Shown: in pieces, positions 1 through 6,318 of the stretch
How positions within the stretch are numbered: the stretch's first letter is position 1
Layout of the letters: each line of letters opens with the position of its first letter
NCBI GenBank assembly: GCA_035628055.1
Contig: DASPKO010000033.1
Coordinates: 1-17,667, forward strand
DNA: 17,667 nt
Direction: 5' to 3'
Source of the DNA: DASPKO01 sp035628055
Lineage (GTDB): Bacteria > Planctomycetota > Phycisphaerae > Phycisphaerales > UBA1924
Notes under the pieces: model-generated
The model's database searches: none
What the model was told of the DNA's origin: nothing
What the model saw: the letters and a program-made list of their open reading frames with translations, nothing else
Made by a program: the position numbers and the translations under genes

Positions 1-2
1 GC

Positions 3-476
3 ACGGGGCTCGGCGGGTGCGCGGGCATCGCGACCCCGGCGGCACCGCCGCGGGCGGCGACGGAGCCCACCGACGTGGCCCAAGCGCTCGCGGTCATCGG
101 ACCGGGCCCGACCGATCCCGTCCCGTCCGGGCCCGGCACGGCGTCGCACCCGATGGCGCCTGACGCCGTGAGCGCCCCGCCCGAGCCCCCCGTGCCGGCG
201 GCTTCGGAGCCAACCCTCGGCGACCCGCCCTGGACCATCCAGCAACCGGTGTGGGACGGGCCCGTCCTGTGCGCTACCGCGGAGGCGGTCGCGGGCACGC
301 TCGCCGAGGCCCGGGCCGCGGCCCTCGCCCGGCTCCACGAGGCGCTGGCCTCGGAGCTCGCCGGCCGCCCCGCCGACACCGTGGTGACGACCTGGGCGCA
401 CCGCCAGGACAACGGGAGCTTCCGCGTCGCCCTGCTGGCCCGCGCCACCCCCTCGGGTCCCGGAGAACCACAGTGA
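3..476 (+). CDS. Secreted lipoprotein of unknown function (5' end cut off by the window edge)
   Basis: The reading frame is open from base 3 to TGA at 474-476, so the true start lies before the window. The first visible residues read TGLGGCAG, which fits the end of a lipoprotein signal peptide: L-G-G-C is an acceptable lipobox and the Cys would be lipidated. A Pro/Ala/Gly-rich linker of about 80 residues follows, then a compact C-terminal part (ATAEAVAGTLAEARAAALAR ... FRVALLAR) with an Ala-rich helix and a final strand. This loosely resembles LPP20/FlgT-like lipoprotein modules, but I cannot assign a family. The GTG at 75 is only an internal codon if the lipobox reading is right. The stop overlaps the next start by 4 bp (GTGA), so the downstream CoA-transferase is probably translationally coupled to it. 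Confidence 0.6.
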   Translation, partial: TGLGGCAGIATPAAPPRAATEPTDVAQALAVIGPGPTDPVPSGPGTASHPMAPDAVSAPPEPPVPAASEPTLGDPPWTIQQPVWDGPVLCATAEAVAGTLAEARAAALARLHEALASELAGRPADTVVTTWAHRQDNGSFRVALLARATPSGPGEPQ

Positions 477-1291
477 GCAAGGTCTTCGGCTCCGCCGCCG
501 GCGCGATCGCGGACCTCCGCGAGCGCGGCGTCCTGCGCGATGGCATGACCGTGATGGTCGGCGGGTTCGGCCTCTGCGGCATTCCCGAGCAGCTCATCGT
601 GGCGCTCCGCGACACGGGCGTGCGGGGCCTCACCTGCGTCTCCAACAACGCGGGCGTGGACGACTGGGGGCTGGGGCTGCTGCTGCAGACGCGGCAGATC
701 CGCAAGATGATCTCGAGCTACGTCGGGGAGAACGCCACCTTCGAGAAGCAATACCTCTCGGGCGAGCTGGAGGTCGAGTTCAACCCGCAGGGTACCCTCG
801 CCGAGCGCATCCGTGCCGGGGGCGCGGGCATCCCGGCCTTCTACACCGCCACCGGGGCCGGCACGCCCGTCGCCGATGGCAAGGAGACCCGAGCCTTCTT
901 CCGCCCCAGCGACGACACGGCCCATCACAACCGCCCGCCGGCGGGGGCGGCCCCGGGCGCCGGCCCGGCCGCCCCGGGCGCGGCTGCGCCCGGCGGCGCT
1001 CCCGCCGAGCGCCGCGCGTATCTCCTGGAGACCGGCCTGTTCGCCGACCTGGCGCTCGTCAAGGCCCGCGTGGCCGATCCGTTCGGCAACTTGGTCTACC
1101 GGCTCACGGCGCGCAACTTCAATCCGATGATGGCCGCCGCCGCCCGGTTCGTGATCGCCGAGGTGGAGGAGCTCGCGCCCGAGGGCGGGATCGATCCCGA
1201 CGCGGTGCACACGCCGGGCAGCTACATCGACCGGGTGGTCCAGACCGAGAGCCAGAAGCGCATCGAGCAGCGCACGACGCGGCCGGGGTGA
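473..1291 (+). CDS. scoA: 3-oxoacid CoA-transferase subunit A (ScoA/AtoD type) with low-complexity insert
   Basis: This is the alpha subunit of a family I CoA-transferase (succinyl-CoA:3-ketoacid or acetoacetate type), which moves CoA between acyl groups in ketone-body or short-chain fatty-acid use in the cytoplasm. The GTG start at 473 is preceded by GGAG 7 nt upstream, and the protein is 272 aa. The family signature DGMTVMVGGFGLCGIP lies at about residues 23-38. Other family-like blocks are SNNAGVDDWGLGLLL (57-71), the SSYVGEN region and GNLVYRLTARNFNPMMA (205-221). Subunit A is normally about 230-235 aa; the excess is a Pro/Gly/Ala-rich stretch at about residues 143-179, between GKETRAFF and RRAYLLETG, with the frame intact on both sides. 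No subunit B follows: the next gene is on the opposite strand. The exact acyl substrate cannot be told. Confidence 0.88.
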   Translation: MSKVFGSAAGAIADLRERGVLRDGMTVMVGGFGLCGIPEQLIVALRDTGVRGLTCVSNNAGVDDWGLGLLLQTRQIRKMISSYVGENATFEKQYLSGELEVEFNPQGTLAERIRAGGAGIPAFYTATGAGTPVADGKETRAFFRPSDDTAHHNRPPAGAAPGAGPAAPGAAAPGGAPAERRAYLLETGLFADLALVKARVADPFGNLVYRLTARNFNPMMAAAARFVIAEVEELAPEGGIDPDAVHTPGSYIDRVVQTESQKRIEQRTTRPG

Positions 1292-1298
1292 TTCACCC
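1286..1298. other. 13-bp perfect palindrome containing both convergent stop codons
   Basis: GGGTGA-T-TCACCC is a perfect 6-bp inverted repeat around one T. The TGA in the left arm ends the CoA-transferase gene, and the complement of TCA in the right arm ends the HNH gene, leaving a 1-bp gap between genes. It is too short and lacks a T-run, so it is not a convincing terminator. Confidence 0.6.
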
Positions 1299-2033
1299 GC
1301 CCAGCTCGACGGACCAGTAGGCCTCGTCGAGGAACGCCTTCCACGAGGCGTAGCGCTCCTGGCCCAGCCGGATCGAGATCAGCGGGTTGCGGCGCGGACG
1401 CACCGGGCGGCGCACCAGCGTCATGGCCGCCTGCTCGGGCGTGCGCCCGCCCTTGCGGGCGTTGCAGCGCACGCAGGCGCACACCAGGTTCTCCCAGGCG
1501 TCGCCCCCGCCCTGTGAGCGCGGCAGCACGTGGTCGATCGAGAGCTCGTTGCTGGGGAAGTGGTGCCCGCAGTACTGGCACTGGTTCCGGTCGCGCGCGA
1601 ACAGGTTCCGCCGGTTCAGCTTGACCGTCTGCTCCGGCAGGCGGTCGTACCCGAACAGCCGGATGACCCGCGGCACCGCGATGTCGAAGCGCACCGTGCG
1701 CACCCAGTCGAACTTGCTGGGCTGGTCGGCCCCGAGGGCCCGCTGGAGCTGGGAGAGCTCCGCCCACGACTCGAAGTCGTAGTTGAGATAACGCCCCTCG
1801 TCGATGTGGATCACCTCGGCGAGGTTCCGCGCCAGCAGTGTGAAGGCCCGCTTGGCCGAGATCACCCGGATCGCCACGTACAGCTTGTTGAGGACCAGCA
1901 CCTTGCAGTCCAGGGCCGAGACCAGCCCCGAGCCCGCGCCCAGCGAGAGCGCCAGCGCGGGAGCCCCGCGGTCGCCGGCTGTGCCGGCGTCGGTATGCGG
2001 TCGGCGGCTGGGTCGGGGCCTGGGCGCGGACAA
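1293..2033 (-). CDS. HNH endonuclease family protein
   Basis: This is a predicted metal-dependent HNH nuclease with a zinc-ribbon frame. From the chosen start it has 246 aa. The C-terminal HNH domain shows CQYCGHHF (first CxxC), LSIDHVLPRSQGGGDAWENL (DH pair and later Asn) and CVRCNARKGG (second CxxC). Upstream is a conserved-looking block, ALDCKVLVLNKLYVAIRVIS, typical of stand-alone HNH proteins of planctomycetes and other bacteria; its substrate is unknown. The start is uncertain. No ATG or GTG lies in frame before the conserved block. TTG at 2033 has GGAG 8 nt upstream and is chosen. The longer TTG at 2111 falls inside a predicted -35 element. The first 35 or so residues are Pro/Ala/Arg-rich and may even be untranslated. 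The gene runs tail to tail into scoA with 1 bp between stops. Confidence 0.85.
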   Translation of the reverse strand: MSAPRPRPSRRPHTDAGTAGDRGAPALALSLGAGSGLVSALDCKVLVLNKLYVAIRVISAKRAFTLLARNLAEVIHIDEGRYLNYDFESWAELSQLQRALGADQPSKFDWVRTVRFDIAVPRVIRLFGYDRLPEQTVKLNRRNLFARDRNQCQYCGHHFPSNELSIDHVLPRSQGGGDAWENLVCACVRCNARKGGRTPEQAAMTLVRRPVRPRRNPLISIRLGQERYASWKAFLDEAYWSVELGG

Positions 2034-2082
2034 AGCGGGTGCTCCGTGCGCCGGGGCCGGGGGGAGGTCCCGGTGCAGGCAA

Positions 2083-2111
2083 AGGTTAGGTTCAGCCCGG
2101 GCACTCGGCAA
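2083..2111 (-). promoter_or_regulatory. Predicted sigma70-type promoter for the HNH gene
   Basis: On the minus strand TTGCCG (2111-2106), a 17-nt spacer and TAACCT (2088-2083) form a reasonable -35/-10 pair just after the purH stop. Transcription would begin near 2076, leaving about 43 nt before TTG at 2033. Confidence 0.45.
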
Positions 2112-2139
2112 ACCCCGGTCGTGCGCTCGGGGCCGAGCG

Positions 2140-3762
2140 CTAGTGCCGGAAGCGACGTACCCCCGTCACGAGACAGGTCACGCCGCGGGCCCGGCAGAGG
2201 GAGATCGTGTCGGCGTCACGCTTGGATCCGCCGGGGTGGACGATCGTGCGCACGCCGGCCTCGATGAGGACGCGCGGGCCGTCGTCGAACGGAAAGAACG
2301 CGTCCGACACGGCCACGGCGCCGCACGCCCCGGCCCCGGCCTTGGCGACCGCGATGCGGCAGGAGCTGAGGCGGTCGACCTGGCCCGCGCCGACGCCCAG
2401 CAGCCGGGCCCCCGGCCCGTCCGCGCCCGTCGAGACCGTGCCGATCACGACGGCGTTGCTGAGGCAGGCCCCCACCGCGACGTCGAGGAACGCCGCGGCG
2501 CGGAGCTGGTCGGGCTCGGGCGGGGGGCCGGCGGCGTGCGTCCAGGTCTCGGGAGATGGGGTGAGGGTGTCGGCTTCCTGGACGAGCACTCCGCCCGGGA
2601 CGCCGCGAAGCTCCGGCAGGCCGGGAGCGGGATTGTCCAAGGCTCCCACCTCGAGAACCCGCACGCCGATCCAGCGAGCGCGCAGGACCTCGAGGGCGTC
2701 CGCCTCGTACCCCGGCGCCACGACCACCTCGAAGAACCGGTCCGGGCCGGTCACCCGCTCGGCCGCGCGGCGATCCAGGCGCATCCCGCACGCCAGCACG
2801 CCGCCGTAGGCCGCGAGCGGGTCGCCGGCGATGGCGGCGTCGAGCGCGGCCGCGAGCGTGGGCGCGGCGGCGCAGCCGCAGGGTGTCAGGTGCTTGACGA
2901 TGCAGGCCGACGCGCGCGAAGCCTCGCCCACCCTGCCGAGGCGCGCCAGGGCCACGACGAGGCGCAGGGCCGCCGAGGCGTCGTTGATGTTGTTGTAGCT
3001 GAGCTGCTTGCCATGGAGCTGCGCGGCCCCCACGACCGACGGGCCCGAGAATCCGGGGTCGCGATAGAGCGCGGCCCGCTGGTGCGGGTTCTCGCCGTAG
3101 CGCAGGCTCTCGACGCGCGGGAGGTCGAGGGCCAGGCGCGCCGGGAAGGGCTCGGGCGCGCCCGCGCCGTGCTCCAGGTACCGCCGCACGTGCTCGTCAT
3201 ACCGGGACGTGAGCCCGAACGTCCGCTGGGCCTGGCGCCGGCGGAAGGCCGCGGTCGTGGCTCCCGAGTTGGCGGCGAGCTCGGCGAGAGTCGCCTCGTA
3301 GTCCCGGGGGTCCGGCACCACCGCGACATACCGGAAGTTCTTGGCGGCGGCGCGGAGCATCGCCGGGCCGCCGACGTCGATCTGCTCGATCACCTCGTCG
3401 AACGTCGCCGAAGGATCGGTGGCGGTGCGCACGAACGGGTACAGGTTGACGCAGACCACGTCGATCGGCCTCAGCCCGTGCCGGGCCAGGAACGCCGCGT
3501 GCTCGGGATTGTCCCGCACCGCCAGGAGCCCGGCGTGCACGGCCGGGTGCAGAGTCTTGACGCGCCCGTCGAGCCCCTCGGGAAACCCGGTGAGGGTCTC
3601 CACCGTGGTCACGGGCAGCCCGGCGGCCGTCAGCGCCGCGGCGGTCCCGCCGGTGGAGATGAGGCCAACCCCGCGCTCATGCAGAGCCGCGGCGAACGGC
3701 ACGAGCCCGGCCTTGTCATGCACCGAGAGGAGCGCGGTTCGGACCGGGACCAAGCCTGGCAT
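2140..3762 (-). CDS. purH: Bifunctional AICAR formyltransferase / IMP cyclohydrolase
   Basis: PurH catalyses the last two steps of IMP synthesis: formylation of AICAR with 10-formyl-THF, then ring closure. The protein is 540 aa, close to the usual size of about 520-530. The N-terminal MGS-like cyclohydrolase domain (about 1-200) shows RTALLSVHDKAGL, STGGT (36-40), GRVKTLHPAVHAG (67-79) and GGPAMLRAAAKN (131-142). The transformylase domain shows RYGENPHQRA (221-230), KQLSYNNINDASAA (252-265) and VKHLTPCG (289-296). The last of these is a variant of the usual KHANPCG that keeps the catalytic Lys-His. A well-conserved C terminus ends in RRFRH. ATG at 3762 is preceded by GAGGGGG about 4 nt upstream, which favours it over the longer frame from 3885. 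It lies 40 bp after the lipoprotein gene and is probably co-transcribed with it. Confidence 0.97.
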   Translation of the reverse strand: MPGLVPVRTALLSVHDKAGLVPFAAALHERGVGLISTGGTAAALTAAGLPVTTVETLTGFPEGLDGRVKTLHPAVHAGLLAVRDNPEHAAFLARHGLRPIDVVCVNLYPFVRTATDPSATFDEVIEQIDVGGPAMLRAAAKNFRYVAVVPDPRDYEATLAELAANSGATTAAFRRRQAQRTFGLTSRYDEHVRRYLEHGAGAPEPFPARLALDLPRVESLRYGENPHQRAALYRDPGFSGPSVVGAAQLHGKQLSYNNINDASAALRLVVALARLGRVGEASRASACIVKHLTPCGCAAAPTLAAALDAAIAGDPLAAYGGVLACGMRLDRRAAERVTGPDRFFEVVVAPGYEADALEVLRARWIGVRVLEVGALDNPAPGLPELRGVPGGVLVQEADTLTPSPETWTHAAGPPPEPDQLRAAAFLDVAVGACLSNAVVIGTVSTGADGPGARLLGVGAGQVDRLSSCRIAVAKAGAGACGAVAVSDAFFPFDDGPRVLIEAGVRTIVHPGGSKRDADTISLCRARGVTCLVTGVRRFRH

Positions 3763-3802
3763 CGTCCCCCCTCGCGCCCCGCCGGCGCCCGGGCACGCCG
3801 CG

Positions 3803-4963
3803 TCAGCGCGGGGTGAACTTGGCGACGACCCCGTTGGGCGTGCCCGTGTACAGGTTGCCGTCGACGAACGTGTCGGTGAAGACATGGCTCACGTGCTCGA
3901 GGCTCACGCGCTCGATGACCTGCCCCGTCGAGGGATCGAGCGTCCAGGCGCTCCCGCCGGCCCCCGAGCCCGCGGCCGGCGCCCACACGACCAGCCGCCC
4001 CGCGCGCAGGCCGATCACGTGCCCGCGGACGTCCCGGGCCGACCAGGTCTCACGCCCCGTCTCGGCCTCGAAGCACGTCAGCCCCGTCCCGGGAATGCTG
4101 CAGTACAGCTTCCCGTCGTGGTAGACGGGGCGCTCGCGGAGCGCGGCCTCGGTGCGGCGCCTCCAGGCCAGCGAGCAGTCGGCGGCGTCGAACGCGTAGA
4201 GCGACTGGTCGACGCTGGCGACAAAGAGCATCGAGTCCGAGGCCGCCAGGGGCGCGCCAGGGCCGCCCGAGATGCGCGCCCGTCCCCGACCCATGCCGGT
4301 CGCCGGGTCGAAAATCAGCACCCCCCCCCGCGAAGAGACGACCCCGGCCGCGCCGCTGCCGATGGCCACGGGGGCGACCTCGATCGAGCCCGCCAGCACG
4401 GTGCCCCAGCCGGCATACCCGCTGGCGAGGCGGTGCGTGATGACATGCCCGGTGCGGGTCCCGTAGACCAGGAACCCGGCCGCGACCAGGGGCCGGGTCG
4501 CGACCACGCGGGCCAGGCCGTGCTTGTGCGTGAGCGTGCCCGTGTCGGCCGCGAGGTAGAAGGCCTCGGTGTCGCTCGAGGCGACCACCAGGTTGTCCGT
4601 GCGCACGTTCCCGACGAACTTCGTCAGCGGGGACCCGAGCTGGTCCGACCAGCGGTTGGCGCCGCTGCTCACCTCCATCACCGTCAGCGTGGTTCCCGCG
4701 TCCTGGGCGACGACGATGTCACCCAGCACGTCGAGGTGCTCCAGCTCGGCGCCGCCGGACATCGACGGGAAGCCCCGCCACTGCACCCGGTAGCCGAGCT
4801 TGGCGTAGGCCTCGTGATCGAGAGGGGCGCGGTGGGCGCGCGCGTCCGGGCTCAGCGGGGGCGTCCTGCCGATCGGGGCCGGGCCGGAGCCGCAGCCCCC
4901 GAGGCCCGGTGGCACGAGCACGAGCGCGAGCAACAGGGCGGCCGGCCGGCGGGCGATGGTCAT
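3803..4963 (-). CDS. PQQ-like beta-propeller lipoprotein (BamB-like fold)
   Basis: The ATG at 4963 gives 386 aa and begins with a lipoprotein signal peptide: basic n-region MTIARR, a hydrophobic core, and lipobox LGGC with Cys24. The GGAG at 9 nt upstream supports this start. The mature protein contains repeated beta-propeller blades with PQQ-repeat character, for example GGVLIFDPATGMGRGRARIS, QSLYAFDAADCSLAWRRRTE, GLTCFEAETGRETWSARD and SAWTLDPSTGQVIERVSLEH. Such propellers are usually scaffolds at the envelope (BamB) or enzymes that bind PQQ. I see no clear PQQ-ligating residues, so a structural role is more likely. It is first in a minus-strand operon with purH. A run of nine C (4321-4329, plus strand) lies inside the gene. 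Confidence 0.85.
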   Translation of the reverse strand: MTIARRPAALLLALVLVPPGLGGCGSGPAPIGRTPPLSPDARAHRAPLDHEAYAKLGYRVQWRGFPSMSGGAELEHLDVLGDIVVAQDAGTTLTVMEVSSGANRWSDQLGSPLTKFVGNVRTDNLVVASSDTEAFYLAADTGTLTHKHGLARVVATRPLVAAGFLVYGTRTGHVITHRLASGYAGWGTVLAGSIEVAPVAIGSGAAGVVSSRGGVLIFDPATGMGRGRARISGGPGAPLAASDSMLFVASVDQSLYAFDAADCSLAWRRRTEAALRERPVYHDGKLYCSIPGTGLTCFEAETGRETWSARDVRGHVIGLRAGRLVVWAPAAGSGAGGSAWTLDPSTGQVIERVSLEHVSHVFTDTFVDGNLYTGTPNGVVAKFTPR

Positions 4964-5009
4964 GGCGAGCGACTCCAGGTGGTCCCGCCCTCCGGAGGGC
5001 CGGGAGCGC

Positions 5010-5038
5010 AGTATCGAAGCCCGGGCGCACCGGGTCAA
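5010..5038 (-). promoter_or_regulatory. Predicted sigma70 promoter of the propeller lipoprotein-purH operon
   Basis: On the minus strand TTGACC (5038-5033), exactly 17 nt, then GATACT (5015-5010) make the best -35/-10 pair in the window. The predicted start is near 5003, giving a leader of about 40 nt with a Shine-Dalgarno GGAG. Confidence 0.65.
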
Positions 5039-5064
5039 GCGACCGGCGCCGGCGGCGGTCACAC

Positions 5065-5070
5065 TATGCT
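5065..5070 (+). promoter_or_regulatory. -10 element of ribE, leaderless arrangement
   Basis: TATGCT ends 6 nt before the ATG of ribE at 5077, so the predicted first transcribed base is the A of ATG. No -35 element and no Shine-Dalgarno are evident. Confidence 0.5.
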
Positions 5071-5076
5071 TGGACC

Positions 5077-5730
5077 ATGTTCACCGGGCTGGTTCAGGCC
5101 GTGGGCCTGGTGGAGGGGGCGCACCGGACCGGTGCTGGGCTGCGGCTGGCGGTCGCGGCGCCGGGGTGGACGCACCGGGCGGCGCCGGGCGAGTCCGTCG
5201 CGGTCAACGGGTGCTGCCTGACGGTCATCGGCGCCCCGGGCCCGGGCGGGCGGCTCGAGTTTGACGTCGTTCCCCAGACGCTCGCCCGGACCACCCTGGG
5301 ACGGCTGCGCCCGGGCGACCCTGTGAACCTCGAGCTCGCCCTCCGCGCCGGGTCGCTCCTCGGCGGGCACATCGTCCAGGGGCACATCGACGGCGTGGGG
5401 GCGGTGCGGCACGTGCGCACGGACGACGGGTACCGGGTGAGCGTGCACGCTCCGGCCGACCTGGCCCCGGTGCTGGCCCCCGCCGGGTCGGTCGCGCTCG
5501 ACGGGGTCTCGCTCACGCTGGCGACGGTCGACGAGCGGGCGTGCGCCTTCGAGGTGGCGCTGATCCCCGAGACACTGCGGCGCACGACCCTGGGCTCGCT
5601 GCGCCCGGGCGACGCAGTGAACCTGGAGGCCGACCTGCTCGCGAAGCTGGTGCACCGGGCCGTGCGCGCGATGTTGCCGGCTCTGGCGGGCTCGCGCGGC
5701 GCCGGGCCGGACGCTGCTGGCCAATCGTGA
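5077..5730 (+). CDS. ribE: Riboflavin synthase, alpha chain
   Basis: This enzyme dismutates two 6,7-dimethyl-8-ribityllumazine molecules to riboflavin plus a pyrimidine, the last step of riboflavin synthesis in the cytoplasm. The 217-aa protein starts with the diagnostic MFTGLVQ and contains two repeated lumazine-binding barrels. Repeat 1 shows VAVNGCCLTV (41-50), PQTLARTTLGRLRPGDPVNLE and LLGGHIVQGHIDGVG (94-108). Repeat 2 shows VALDGVSLTL (139-148), PETLRRTTLGSLRPGDAVNLE and DLLAKLVHR. The near-identical TTLGxLRPGDxVNLE strings in both halves show the internal duplication clearly. The short C-terminal tail is low complexity. No other riboflavin gene is adjacent. Divergently placed from the lipoprotein-purH operon with 113 bp between starts. 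Confidence 0.96.
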   Translation: MFTGLVQAVGLVEGAHRTGAGLRLAVAAPGWTHRAAPGESVAVNGCCLTVIGAPGPGGRLEFDVVPQTLARTTLGRLRPGDPVNLELALRAGSLLGGHIVQGHIDGVGAVRHVRTDDGYRVSVHAPADLAPVLAPAGSVALDGVSLTLATVDERACAFEVALIPETLRRTTLGSLRPGDAVNLEADLLAKLVHRAVRAMLPALAGSRGAGPDAAGQS

Positions 5731-5747
5731 GATCCCGTGGTTAGGGC

Positions 5748-5776
5748 TTGGAGAACGGGGCACGGCGCGTTAAGTT
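5748..5776 (+). promoter_or_regulatory. Candidate promoter of the cold-shock gene
   Basis: A locally AT-rich island lies after ribE. TTGGAG (5748-5753), 17 nt, TAAGTT (5771-5776) is a weak but correctly spaced pair. Transcription from about 5783 would give a leader of about 158 nt before the cold-shock ATG. Nothing else in 5731-5940 looks like a gene. Confidence 0.35.
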
Positions 5777-5790
5777 AGTGAAAGTTTCAT

Positions 5791-5812
5791 CGGCCGGCGC
5801 GTCCGCGGGCCG
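5791..5812 (+). other. Hairpin near the 5' end of the cold-shock gene leader
   Basis: Arms CGGCC (5791-5795) and GGCCG (5808-5812) pair. Inside them GCG (5797-5799) and CGC (5804-5806) pair across a CGTC loop. It would sit about 8 nt from the predicted mRNA 5' end. No T-run follows, so it is not a terminator. Confidence 0.4.
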
Positions 5813-5940
5813 ATGTGAGCAGGGGCGCGGCTGGCGCGCCGCGACCCGCCGCGTGCGCGTGGGCACCTCGGCCGGGCCGCGACGGGCCAACCGGAAGGGC
5901 CGGCGGGGCGCCACGGCGCGCCGGCACAAGGGTGAGGTCG

Positions 5941-6249
5941 ATGCACGACGGCTCAGCTCCGGAGACGGGACGCGCGGGCACGATCACCGGGGCCACCGGC
6001 ACGGTGAAGTGGTTCGATCCCAAGAAGGGCTTCGGGTTCATCGTCGGGCCCGAGGGTCAGGACATCTTCGTTCACTATTCCAAGATCGACGGCGAAGGCT
6101 TCCGCGTGCTCAAGGACGGGTCGGGCGTGGAGTACGACGCCATCCTGACCGAGAAGGGCTGGCACGCCACCCGCGTGCGGCGCAGCGATCAGGTCGAGGT
6201 GACCGTCCCGCCCCGGCGCCAGTACTCGCGCTCCCCGCGGCGCGCCTAG
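5941..6249 (+). CDS. Cold-shock domain protein (CspA family)
   Basis: This is a single-stranded RNA/DNA-binding cold-shock domain protein of 102 aa. The core from about residue 20 reads TGTVKWFDPKKGFGFIVGPEGQDIFVHYSKI, with RNP1 (KGFGFI) and RNP2 (DIFVHY) intact. Unlike the usual compact Csp of about 67-70 aa, it has an N-terminal extension of about 19 residues and a basic tail (VPPRRQYSRSPRRA) that could add RNA affinity. ATG at 5941 is chosen because GGTGAGGT stands just upstream. An in-frame GTG at 5815 would add 42 low-complexity residues and lacks support. The long leader recalls the regulated 5' UTR of E. coli cspA, but sequence alone does not show cold induction. Confidence 0.93.
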   Translation: MHDGSAPETGRAGTITGATGTVKWFDPKKGFGFIVGPEGQDIFVHYSKIDGEGFRVLKDGSGVEYDAILTEKGWHATRVRRSDQVEVTVPPRRQYSRSPRRA

Positions 6250-6304
6250 CCCCGCCCGCTCGCGCTCCCGCCCTGTGCCCCGCTTCTCGACCCCGCCGCG
6301 CGGG

Positions 6305-6310
6305 TAGGCT
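6305..6310 (+). promoter_or_regulatory. -10 element of the NtrB-like kinase gene, leaderless arrangement
   Basis: TAGGCT ends 8 nt before GTG at 6319 and 11 nt before ATG at 6322. No Shine-Dalgarno is seen. The same hexamer precedes the lipoprotein gene at 10558. Confidence 0.45.
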
Positions 6311-6318
6311 CCGCGGCT

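Noticed and set aside
1804..3816. A 670-residue open frame on the plus strand opposite purH
   Set aside because: The minus strand encodes a full PurH with all its motifs. The antisense frame is Arg/Gly/Pro-rich with no family pattern, as expected in very GC-rich DNA.
4321..4329. Run of nine C inside the propeller lipoprotein gene, possible phase-variable tract
   Set aside because: In DNA of this GC content a run of nine is expected about once or twice in a window of this size. A run of eight G occurs at 13574-13581 too. The frame is intact.
4964..5076. Possible FMN riboswitch before ribE
   Set aside because: Only 113 bp separate the divergent starts. The ribE transcript appears leaderless, and I see none of the conserved RFN-element strings.
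5748..5940. A small basic protein encoded ahead of the cold-shock gene
   Set aside because: The frame has no proper start or stop of its own; it runs on through the cold-shock gene out of frame. Its Arg/Lys richness follows from GC-rich codons.
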